DNA from: CAYGAW01 sp964492135
GTDB lineage: Bacteria; Chloroflexota; Anaerolineae; UBA7937; B3-Chlor
Assembly (NCBI GenBank): GCA_964492135.1
Contig: CAZBJW010000258.1
Location: forward strand, 1 to 6,102
Length of the DNA stretch: 6,102 nt
Direction: 5' to 3'
Shown here: positions 1 through 4,977 of the stretch, piece after piece
Layout of the letters: each line of letters begins with the position of its first letter
How positions within the stretch are numbered: the first letter of the stretch is position 1
Program-made: the position numbers and the translations under genes
The notes under the pieces: model-generated
Databases searched by the model: none
The model's input: the letters and a program-made list of their open reading frames with translations, nothing else
What the model was told of the DNA's origin: nothing

Positions 1-21
1 TGTCAGGAGTGGTGTGGCCAT
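1..21 (-). CDS. Possible first codons of the next gene (3' partial)
   Basis: An ATG at 21-19 on the minus strand opens MATPLLT to the window edge. It lies about 58 bases after the expected transcription start of the promoter above. The ribosome binding site is weak (GAAGATG). Seven residues are too few to name a product; other frames starting nearby stop within nine codons. Confidence 0.25.
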
Positions 22-85
22 TTCATCTTCATGCACGGCACCCCGCCGCCAAGGTCACCCGTGAACGGCGGTGTTGCTAAGCGCA

Positions 86-114
86 ATACTACCACACCTT
101 GGCCACACCCTCAA
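86..114 (-). promoter_or_regulatory. Candidate sigma-70-type promoter reading toward position 1
   Basis: On the minus strand TTGAGG (114-109) and TAGTAT (91-86) are separated by exactly 17 bases; each box matches the consensus at 4 of 6 positions. The spacer holds a direct repeat GGTGTGG at 109-103 and 98-92, one helical turn apart, as in activator or repressor sites. An imperfect hairpin (47-71) would lie in the leader. The promoter sits just downstream of the terminator and upstream of a possible start codon at 21. Confidence 0.4.
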
Positions 115-274
115 AGGCGACATCAGCACCGCATGGCAGGACCACACGAGATGCCCCGCTCTGTGCTTCGATACCCTGCGCGCTTCCATACGCTCTGCGT
201 TACAGGCTTCGCCCTACAAACAACCTCCGGGAGCTTTGGTACGCCGCGACCGGGCAGCTTTCGCCACTGGCCTG
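115..274. other. Non-coding stretch with no recognised content
   Basis: Between the candidate terminator and the candidate promoter I see no credible gene, tRNA or tandem repeat on either strand. Open frames on the plus strand run through the palindrome and lack recognisable protein motifs. Confidence 0.5.
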
Positions 275-309
275 ACAAGAACAAATGGACACGGCATGCC
301 GTGTCCATT
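275..309 (-). terminator. Candidate intrinsic terminator built on a 26-base perfect palindrome
   Basis: Bases 284-309 are a perfect palindrome whose half is AATGGACACGGCA. As RNA it folds to an 11-base stem with a CATG loop. On the minus strand the stem runs into TTTGTTCTTGT, a T-rich tail absent on the plus side, so it points to termination of the minus-strand genes. A cruciform or dimeric-protein site is the alternative reading. Confidence 0.6.
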
Positions 310-340
310 GCCGATGCCTAGCCTTGCCTTCCACCCTAAG

Positions 341-374
341 TTGCGGGCAGTTCTAGGTACTGCGGGCAACCCGC
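341..374 (-). repeat. Cluster of inverted repeats after the last membrane-protein gene
   Basis: Bases 341-369 form a 29-base imperfect palindrome: TTGC and GCAGT pair with ACTGC and GCAA around a 7-base centre, with one GG/GG internal mismatch. The last part can instead fold as GCGGG-TTG-CCCGC (374-362 on the minus strand). TGCGGGCA is also a direct repeat (342-349, 361-368). It begins 21 bases past the stop; the alternative folds suggest a 3' untranslated structure. Confidence 0.4.
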
Positions 375-394
375 TGTGCGTCAAACCAAGTTGA

Positions 395-772
395 CTAGCT
401 AGATGTGGACGCGAACAGCTTTGCCGTCTCGTCCTGTACCAGCACCCACATAGAGTAAATGCCGATGGCAATCCCGATGGGGATGTTGACCAGGGCCAGC
501 ACGGAGAGCACAAGCACCATGTACCTGGCCCAAGGCTTGTACCTCAGTAGCCCTATGCCACCGATGATCCCAGGAACAGACACCAGGAGCACCCAGAGGG
601 TTATCGTCGCGCCCACGAAGAAGGTGATGCCGATCACGAGTTCCTCCTTCGCGATGAGCCCCCCGAGCAGCCCACCACCGACGATGAACGTGAAAGCGAT
701 CATACCACCCAGGATTTGGAAGGCGCTATAGCCAATGTGCAGAGCCCCTACTAGTGTGACATGCTTCTCCAT
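395..772 (-). CDS. Small multi-pass membrane protein, paralogue 2
   Basis: The product has 125 residues with the same layout as its neighbour: MEKHVTLVGAL at the start, a glycine-rich FIVGGGLLGGLI segment, the charged loop AKEE, LLVSVPGIIGGIGLLRYK in the middle, and NIPIGIAIGIYSMWVLVQ followed by KLF at the end. Differences from paralogue 1 are mostly conservative hydrophobic swaps and a one-residue gap in the loop, so both copies seem to have been kept as functional membrane proteins. The short C-terminal tails differ (STSS against PGSG). It is the last gene before a candidate terminator 86 bases downstream. Function unknown; partnership with the other copy or with PspC is only a suggestion from position. 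Confidence 0.88.
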   Translation of the reverse strand: MEKHVTLVGALHIGYSAFQILGGMIAFTFIVGGGLLGGLIAKEELVIGITFFVGATITLWVLLVSVPGIIGGIGLLRYKPWARYMVLVLSVLALVNIPIGIAIGIYSMWVLVQDETAKLFASTSS

Positions 773-822
773 CTCTTCAGTCTCCTTTCGTGATCGAGAT
801 ATTGCTTCGCTGCTTCTATCGA
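773..822 (-). repeat. Leader repeat with ribosome binding site, copy before the 125-residue gene
   Basis: On the minus strand it runs from TCGATAGAAGCAGCGAAGC through ATATCTCGATCACG to AAAGGAGACTGAAGAG and the ATG at 772. The AAGGAG (787-782) is 9 bases from the ATG, the same spacing as in the other gene copy. Homology continues into the coding sequence (AGAAGCATG), as expected if leader and gene were duplicated together. Confidence 0.8.
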
Positions 823-833
823 CTGCTCAGGCG

Positions 834-926
834 CTACGAAGTGGCTTGCCTGAAGACTTTGCCGCGTCCGAGTCCCGAGATCTGTTCCAGCCGCTCCAGC
901 GCATCCGGGGCACGCACGAATACCGC
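834..926 (-). other. Thirty-codon open stretch after the tandem stops of paralogue 1
   Basis: Directly after TAG TAG the same frame stays open for 30 codons, reading AVFVRAPDALERLEQISGLG and then RGKVFRQATS, to a TAG at 836-834. It looks somewhat protein-like but has no ribosome binding site and no counterpart after paralogue 2. It may be a relic of a longer C-terminus or of another gene, or simply chance. Confidence 0.25.
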
Positions 927-929
927 CTA

Positions 930-1310
930 CTAGCCCGACCCGGGAGCAAACAGCCTCGCCGTATCTTCTTGCACCAGCACCCACATGGAATAAACGCCAA
1001 TCGCAGTGCCGATGGGGACACTGGGCAGGCCCACTACGGAAAGTACCAGCACCATATACCTGGCCCACAACTTGTACTTCAGCAGCTCAAGCCCGCCGAT
1101 GATCCCAGGAATGGACACCAGGAGCAACCAGAAACTTATCATGGTACCCAACAAGAAGGTGACGGGGATTACGATCTCTTCTTCGCCCGAGATGAATCCC
1201 CCAATCAGCCCCCCACCAACGATGAATATGAAAGACCCCATGGCAGCCAGGATGCCAAAGGCGTTATATCCGATCTGTAGGGCGCCCACGAGGGTAACAT
1301 GCTTCTGCAT
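930..1310 (-). CDS. Small multi-pass membrane protein, paralogue 1
   Basis: The product has 126 residues and is almost wholly hydrophobic. Segments at about 6-40, 47-74 and 84-113 give three or four membrane helices, with a charged loop SGEEE near 41-45 and LKYKLWARY near 77-85. The signature PSVPIGTAIGVYSMWVLVQ (about 96-114) followed by RLF is a recurring C-terminal motif of small uncharacterised bacterial membrane proteins; I know of no function for it. The start is fixed by AAGGAG 9 bases upstream. The gene ends with two stops in a row, TAG TAG. It is 67% identical (84 of 126 aligned positions, one gap, counted by eye) to the next gene, a local duplication that includes the leader. Confidence 0.88.
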   Translation of the reverse strand: MQKHVTLVGALQIGYNAFGILAAMGSFIFIVGGGLIGGFISGEEEIVIPVTFLLGTMISFWLLLVSIPGIIGGLELLKYKLWARYMVLVLSVVGLPSVPIGTAIGVYSMWVLVQEDTARLFAPGSG

Positions 1311-1360
1311 CTTCTCATTCTCCTTTCGTGCGCACGATATCGCTTCGCTTCTTCAGTCGA
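1311..1360 (-). repeat. Leader repeat with ribosome binding site, copy before the 126-residue gene
   Basis: On the minus strand it runs from TCGACTGAAG through AGCGAAGC and ATATC to CACGAAAGGAGA and the ATG at 1310. The AAGGAG (1325-1320) is 9 bases from the ATG. From TCGA to AAAGGAG, 33 of 41 bases match the copy at 773-822. Weak promoter-like boxes (TCGA and TATC, 15-16 bases apart) occur in all copies but are poor matches to a standard promoter. Confidence 0.8.
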
Positions 1361-1420
1361 GTCTCTCTAACGGACCAAAGGCTTCGGGCAAAGATCCTTA
1401 GTACCTATTGACTCACGCTG

Positions 1421-1606
1421 CTAGGCCTCTCCCGGGATCAGTATCCAGCAGATAATGTATGGGACGAAGCCGGGCAAGCCGCCTGGCAAGAGGAGAAATA
1501 CCCAGATGATTCTCACCAAAGTCACATCCACGTTGAAGTAGTTGGCCATCCCCTGAGCCACACCAGCTATCTTCCTTCCCTCCTTAGGTCTTACGAGCTT
1601 CTTCAT
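1421..1606 (-). CDS. PspC-domain membrane protein
   Basis: The product has 61 residues from the ATG at 1606. An upstream ATG (1627) and TTG (1630) are in frame, but AGGGAG lies 10 bases before the 1606 ATG and the family normally starts with a short charged stretch like MKKLVRP. Residues 7-32 carry the PspC pattern: EGRKIAGVAQGMANYFNVD followed by TLVRIIW. Residues about 30-58 are a hydrophobic hairpin broken by PGGLPG, ending in YIICWILIP, typical of the domain. PspC proteins sit in the cytoplasmic membrane, and in proteobacteria PspC takes part in the phage-shock envelope-stress response. Here it is a stand-alone one-domain form with no PspA or PspB visible nearby, so a stress role is inference. 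It lies between the nitroreductase and the paired small membrane proteins, all on the same strand. Confidence 0.9.
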   Translation of the reverse strand: MKKLVRPKEGRKIAGVAQGMANYFNVDVTLVRIIWVFLLLPGGLPGFVPYIICWILIPGEA

Positions 1607-1686
1607 GAGTCTATGACTCCCTTCCATCAATCACATTCTATGGGCGCCCAACAGCCGCGACCTCTCTCGCAGGGCTCCCCCGCCCA

Positions 1687-2529
1687 TCAAACATCTCCCG
1701 GCCCATTCCACTGGATGGGCAAGCGCTTCCCTTCCACTTTGTTCCGGAACTTCACCGCTGGATATCCCAGCAGAACCGTGCCCAGGATGTGGTCCCGCTT
1801 GTGCAGACCTAACATTTTTCTGACAGCCTTGCTACGGTCGTAGAAGAGCTGTCCCGCACCCCAAAGACGACTCCCGAGCCCTCTGGCCTGGGCATAGAAA
1901 ATCATGTTGGACAGGGCGTATTGCGCACTTTCGAGGGAAAGGGGGACCCTCTTGTCGCCCACGATGAACACGATGGCCGCCGGCGGGCTAAGATAGCTGT
2001 GCCTTTGTTCCACGATGGCTTCGAATTTCGGCTTGGCCTCTAGATACTCTGCTAACAGCCCTATCATTCTGGCGAGAATGGACACGACCTTTGTCCTGTA
2101 GAGGAGGTTGTACATCCTAGAGGCATACTGCACGTGGATCCGGTCCAACTCCGCCATGATCTCCTCGTCATCGACGACGATGCCCCTCAAGTCGTAGTTG
2201 TTGGTCGGGGCGTAGACGCCGTATCGAGCGATCTCTTCAAGCAGAGTGCGGTCGATCTTCTCGTCCTTGAAGAAGCGGATGGTCCGCCTTTGTTTGAACA
2301 ACTCATCGAGTTGCTCTGGAGAGGGCAAACGCGCCTTGTCATAGGGAATAGGTAGCACTTGATCCCACAAAATGGCCTGCTGTGGACAGACGGCAATACA
2401 TTGCGTGCACGTACTGCAGAACTGGTAGTCGATCATCACTGTATGATCGATCAGCGCCATGCAGTGCTCGTGGCAGATCTTGACGCACTGGCCGCATTGT
2501 GTGCACTTTTGCTTGTCGACGACGATCAT
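1687..2529 (-). CDS. Nitroreductase-family flavoprotein with N-terminal 2[4Fe-4S] ferredoxin domain
   Basis: The product has 280 residues. The N-terminus carries two CxxCxxCxxxC clusters, C9-C12-C15-C19 and C38-C41-C44-C48 followed by Pro, as in bacterial-type ferredoxins. After a short linker the nitroreductase domain begins with QRRTIRFF (about 80-87), the conserved Arg/Ser-rich FMN-phosphate region, then APTNNYDLRG (about 106-115). SAQYALSNMIFYAQARGLGS lies in the middle of the fold, and GYPAVKFRNK near the end is the usual terminal motif. The protein should be a cytoplasmic FMN enzyme in which the clusters pass electrons to the flavin; whether the acceptor is a nitro compound, quinone or something else cannot be told. 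The ATG has a good AAGGA site. The gene follows a 179-base gap with hairpins, so it may have its own control. The PspC gene follows after 80 bases, a gap that includes a 10-base perfect palindrome at 1641-1650. Confidence 0.93.
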   Translation of the reverse strand: MIVVDKQKCTQCGQCVKICHEHCMALIDHTVMIDYQFCSTCTQCIAVCPQQAILWDQVLPIPYDKARLPSPEQLDELFKQRRTIRFFKDEKIDRTLLEEIARYGVYAPTNNYDLRGIVVDDEEIMAELDRIHVQYASRMYNLLYRTKVVSILARMIGLLAEYLEAKPKFEAIVEQRHSYLSPPAAIVFIVGDKRVPLSLESAQYALSNMIFYAQARGLGSRLWGAGQLFYDRSKAVRKMLGLHKRDHILGTVLLGYPAVKFRNKVEGKRLPIQWNGPGDV

Positions 2530-2532
2530 GCG

Positions 2533-2540
2533 TTCCTTCT
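2533..2540 (-). promoter_or_regulatory. Ribosome binding site of the nitroreductase gene
   Basis: The minus strand reads AGAAGGAACGCATG: AAGGA ends about 4 to 5 bases before the ATG at 2529, which supports that start. Confidence 0.7.
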
Positions 2541-2581
2541 AGCTCCCATTCTCTGAGCGGCAAAGGCTTCACTGTTCTTGT

Positions 2582-2600
2582 GCCGAATTGCTTGTTCGGC
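2582..2600 (-). other. Small hairpin upstream of the nitroreductase gene
   Basis: A perfect 6-base inverted repeat GCCGAA/TTCGGC with a 7-base loop. It follows the larger hairpin by 11 bases on the transcript, 52 bases before the nitroreductase ATG. The sequence after it is not T-rich, so it is not a clear terminator. Confidence 0.45.
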
Positions 2601-2611
2601 CTGAGGAGGTC

Positions 2612-2646
2612 GGCGTGCTCACGCCCGTTTCCACGGTGAGCGCGCC
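2612..2646 (-). other. Hairpin with GNRA-type loop in the nitroreductase leader
   Basis: On the minus strand a 10-base outer stem with one C-A mismatch (2646-2637 with 2621-2612) surrounds a perfect 4-base inner stem CCGT/ACGG closed by the tetraloop GGAA, with a 3-base bulge GCG on the 3' side. It lies between the orphan leader repeat and the nitroreductase start. There is no T-run after it. A role as RNA processing, attenuation or protein-binding element is possible but unproven. Confidence 0.55.
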
Positions 2647-2653
2647 GGACCAT

Positions 2654-2704
2654 CTCCTCACTCTTGTTTGCTGATCGAGATAACGCTTCGTTGCTTCCGT
2701 TCGA
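2654..2704 (-). repeat. Leader repeat, orphan third copy
   Basis: This stretch, starting 4 bases after the serine hydrolase stop, is homologous to the leaders at 773-822 and 1311-1360. On the minus strand it shares TCGA, GAAGCAACGAAGC, TATCTCGATCA and a purine-rich tail running into an ATG at 2653. Against the 773-822 copy it aligns with a single one-base gap. The AAGGAG of the other copies is changed to AACAAG here, and the ATG does not open a homologue of the small membrane proteins. It is either the relic of a lost paralogue or an independent regulatory element. Confidence 0.7.
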
Positions 2705-2708
2705 ACCT

Positions 2709-4886
2709 CTAGAAGGGACGGATGCCTTCGGCCACCTTCGCCATGGACTCGACACCGTAGATGTGTGCATCGGTAAACCTGAAGGCCACCAACCCGTTCG
2801 GCATCAGCGCGACGTGGTTGCCTCCATAGCCCGACATATAGGGAATCAAGAGCGAATCTCCGCTAGCGGCCCGGTACGGCGTGGACCAGAACGACATGTG
2901 ATACATGGCCTCGCCATACTCATTGCTGTCGCCGGTGGGGAGGCCTGTGACATCGGTCTGGTACAGGGCCTCAGCCAGCTTGTCGGGATGCAGGAGTTGC
3001 TCTCCCCCATGTTGACCGCCGTGGAGCAAGAGGCGTGTGACCTTGGCCACGTCATCGACCGTCGGGAAGAGGCCGAAGCCGAAGATCGGTATTCCCCTGC
3101 TCCCATCTGGCTCGTGAGTACGCATCATGGGGGCGTGGAAGATGCCGATGGGCTCGTACACCTCTTCGAGAACCATGTCCCAGATGTCCGCTTCGGGCCC
3201 CTCTTTGCTCTTGAGGAAGTTGTCCATGGCCACAGAGAGGACGAAGGTGTTGATGGAGTTGTAGCGGACGACTTCTCCCGGCCCCCAGGGGTAGTTGCCG
3301 TACGAGAAGCAGACGTCCAGCTTCTCTTGAGCGCTCCTCGCCTCTAGGAATTCCTCGAATCTGGGTTGGTCTTCCTCGGCGGTGATGGGCTGCAGATTCG
3401 GGTTGTCTCCGATGCCCGTGGCCATGTTCAAGGCATCACCAAAGGTTACATCGTCCCAGCCATCGTGCTGCGCAGTGACTTCCACGTAGTCGGCTATCTT
3501 GAGGTCGAAGACCTCTACGCCATACTTCTCTGCCAGACGCAGCATGGCCATGGCCGCGCCCATGGACTTGGTCACCGAGAAGGCGCCATGCCGCATGTAG
3601 CGGCAGCAAGGGAACTCGCCATAGCGGGTGAGGCAGGGCTGGAGGTAGATCGTGTCGTCCATGACCAAGCCCGAGGCGCTGATCTCCCTGGGGTCGAATC
3701 GATCGTTGAACGTACTCAGCAAAGAGGGATCATAGTCCTCCTCGAGTTCGGACCAAGGGCGAATGGGAGTTTGCAGGCTGAGCTCTTCCGCAAACTCAGC
3801 AGCCAAAGTATCACGATCCTTGATGGGTGCGGGGCTATACTCCATCGGAGCCTGCCCCCACAAGTCCACTCGCCTCCAGGAAGCGGTTTCCTGGACCACC
3901 TGGAAGTAGAACGATGAAACCTCAGTGTCGTCGTAGAGGAAAGTGGCGATGCCATTGTGGGCCTGGTTGAGTTGGTCACTCACCAAGATGAAAGGAAGTG
4001 AAGCGCGGGACATGTTGCCATCATTCGGCTCCGACCAGGCCTTACCCGGAGAGAGGATAATGCTCCAGTAGCTCTTTTCGCCTGTCGAAGGCAAGATGTC
4101 TCCAGTTGCCGGCACCAGGTAGTCCTCGTAGGTGAAGAACTCCACGGAGAAGCCGGGGAAGAACTGCTGGCTGGCAGAGACAGACGCGTCCTCGAGACTG
4201 TCGAAGTGCATCTTGAACTCAGGCAGGGTCAGTGTACCCTCCAGCTTGTGCAGAGCGGGAGCCGATTCCCCTACGGGCAGGAAGTAGTCATTGTAGACGG
4301 GGCCTTCTCCTCGGTACTGGTCAGCCATCAAGTCCGTAGCCGTCAACCTATCTCTGACATCAAGAGTTAGGGGCGTGAAGGCCTCCAGCGCAGGCAGAAA
4401 GACGGCCCTATGCAGCGACTCATGGTCATCCACGGGCGCAAGCAGCGCCAACACGTAGAGCGTCGAGTCCGCCTCCGACAGAGCCCCATCCACGACGATC
4501 GGGCCAGCCTCTGGATGGTCGACCTCGAAGGTGCTTAGCTCCCAGATGAGGGCGTCCGACACATAGTTGCCAGTGGTCTCAGGTAGTCGCTCGAGGCCGA
4601 GCTCCGCCGCGAAGTACACATCCGCCCAACCCATGCTCGTGCCTGGGAATGCCCCATAGAAAAGCTGAGGCATGTATGGGGGCGAGACGGTCTGTACCAG
4701 CGTCCCGGGTTCTGCCTCGGTCCAGCCCTCCGGCCGGACTCCTTCGATGCCGAAGTGCTGGTCGGCGAAGGCCACGAGAGGGACTTCCGGCGCTTCGACC
4801 TGAGTGTGCGTGGTTGCGGGGGTAGCACTGCTGCAGGCCGAGATCACCAGCACGATGGTCAGCAAAGCACCTATCAGTCTCTTCAT
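2709..4886 (-). CDS. Lipoprotein serine hydrolase, beta-lactamase-like (class C / NylB-type fold)
   Basis: From the ATG at 4886 the product has 725 residues. It opens with a lipoprotein signal peptide: MKR, a hydrophobic stretch, and lipobox ISAC with C18 as the acylated cysteine, so it should be an anchored exported protein. A TTG at 4901 would add MREDL, but the ATG places the charged residues correctly. Residues about 45-173 form an accessory domain (RPEGWTEAEP to VFLPALEAFTPL) shared with the upstream gene. Residues about 205-345 are a linker domain I cannot assign. From about 350 to the end is the serine hydrolase: FSVTKS gives the SxxK motif (S437, K440), VRYNSINT gives the Tyr motif (Y542) as YxS instead of the common YxN, and SGYGGNH near 685-690 replaces the KTG/HTG box. 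This pattern is nearer to esterases and 6-aminohexanoate-dimer hydrolases than to true beta-lactamases. Several Cys lie just before the SxxK (QPC, FPCC). The substrate is unknown. Confidence 0.88.
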   Translation of the reverse strand: MKRLIGALLTIVLVISACSSATPATTHTQVEAPEVPLVAFADQHFGIEGVRPEGWTEAEPGTLVQTVSPPYMPQLFYGAFPGTSMGWADVYFAAELGLERLPETTGNYVSDALIWELSTFEVDHPEAGPIVVDGALSEADSTLYVLALLAPVDDHESLHRAVFLPALEAFTPLTLDVRDRLTATDLMADQYRGEGPVYNDYFLPVGESAPALHKLEGTLTLPEFKMHFDSLEDASVSASQQFFPGFSVEFFTYEDYLVPATGDILPSTGEKSYWSIILSPGKAWSEPNDGNMSRASLPFILVSDQLNQAHNGIATFLYDDTEVSSFYFQVVQETASWRRVDLWGQAPMEYSPAPIKDRDTLAAEFAEELSLQTPIRPWSELEEDYDPSLLSTFNDRFDPREISASGLVMDDTIYLQPCLTRYGEFPCCRYMRHGAFSVTKSMGAAMAMLRLAEKYGVEVFDLKIADYVEVTAQHDGWDDVTFGDALNMATGIGDNPNLQPITAEEDQPRFEEFLEARSAQEKLDVCFSYGNYPWGPGEVVRYNSINTFVLSVAMDNFLKSKEGPEADIWDMVLEEVYEPIGIFHAPMMRTHEPDGSRGIPIFGFGLFPTVDDVAKVTRLLLHGGQHGGEQLLHPDKLAEALYQTDVTGLPTGDSNEYGEAMYHMSFWSTPYRAASGDSLLIPYMSGYGGNHVALMPNGLVAFRFTDAHIYGVESMAKVAEGIRPF

Positions 4887-4923
4887 CAAATCTTCTCTCA
4901 ACTCCTATTCTCCCCATAGTTAG

Positions 4924-4961
4924 GGGGTGAGGATGCGCATCTCTGGACGCACCCTCACCCC
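4924..4961 (-). other. Intergenic hairpin between the two hydrolase genes
   Basis: Two 14-base arms, 4924-4937 and 4948-4961, are inverted repeats with one mismatch and a 10-base loop; the arms are rich in the pattern GGGGTGAGG. The hairpin lies 17 bases after the upstream stop and 37 bases before the ATG of the next gene. No T-run follows on the minus strand, so it is not a textbook intrinsic terminator. It could be an attenuator, an mRNA-stabilising 3' structure, or one copy of a dispersed palindromic repeat. Confidence 0.6.
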
Positions 4962-4977
4962 GACGGGGGGATGGGGG

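Noticed and set aside
71..394. Plus-strand open frame of 107 residues in the left intergenic region
   Set aside because: It reads through the 26-base palindrome and the inverted-repeat cluster, has no clear ribosome binding site and no protein motif.
735..1280. Plus-strand open frame of 181 residues across paralogue 1 and the gap
   Set aside because: It is polar, low in recognisable motifs, and runs antisense to a membrane-protein gene that has a paralogue and a good ribosome binding site.
773..1360. Leader repeats as a CRISPR array or mobile-element ends
   Set aside because: Copies are imperfect, irregularly spaced, all in the same direction and tied to start codons; there are no spacers, no transposase and no target-site duplications.
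2339..2653. Minus-strand frame opened by the ATG of the orphan leader repeat
   Set aside because: It runs through the two hairpins and then overlaps the ferredoxin domain of the nitroreductase out of frame; the product (MVRRAHRGNG...) does not resemble the paralogous membrane proteins.
2664..3917. Long plus-strand open frames (227 and 183 residues) opposite the serine hydrolase
   Set aside because: They are antisense to a gene with clear catalytic motifs and signal peptide, have no family motifs, and arise from the base bias of the real gene.
4887..4901. TTG start adding five residues to the serine hydrolase
   Set aside because: A GGAG does lie about 8 bases upstream, so it is not excluded, but the ATG at 4886 gives a standard lipoprotein signal peptide directly.
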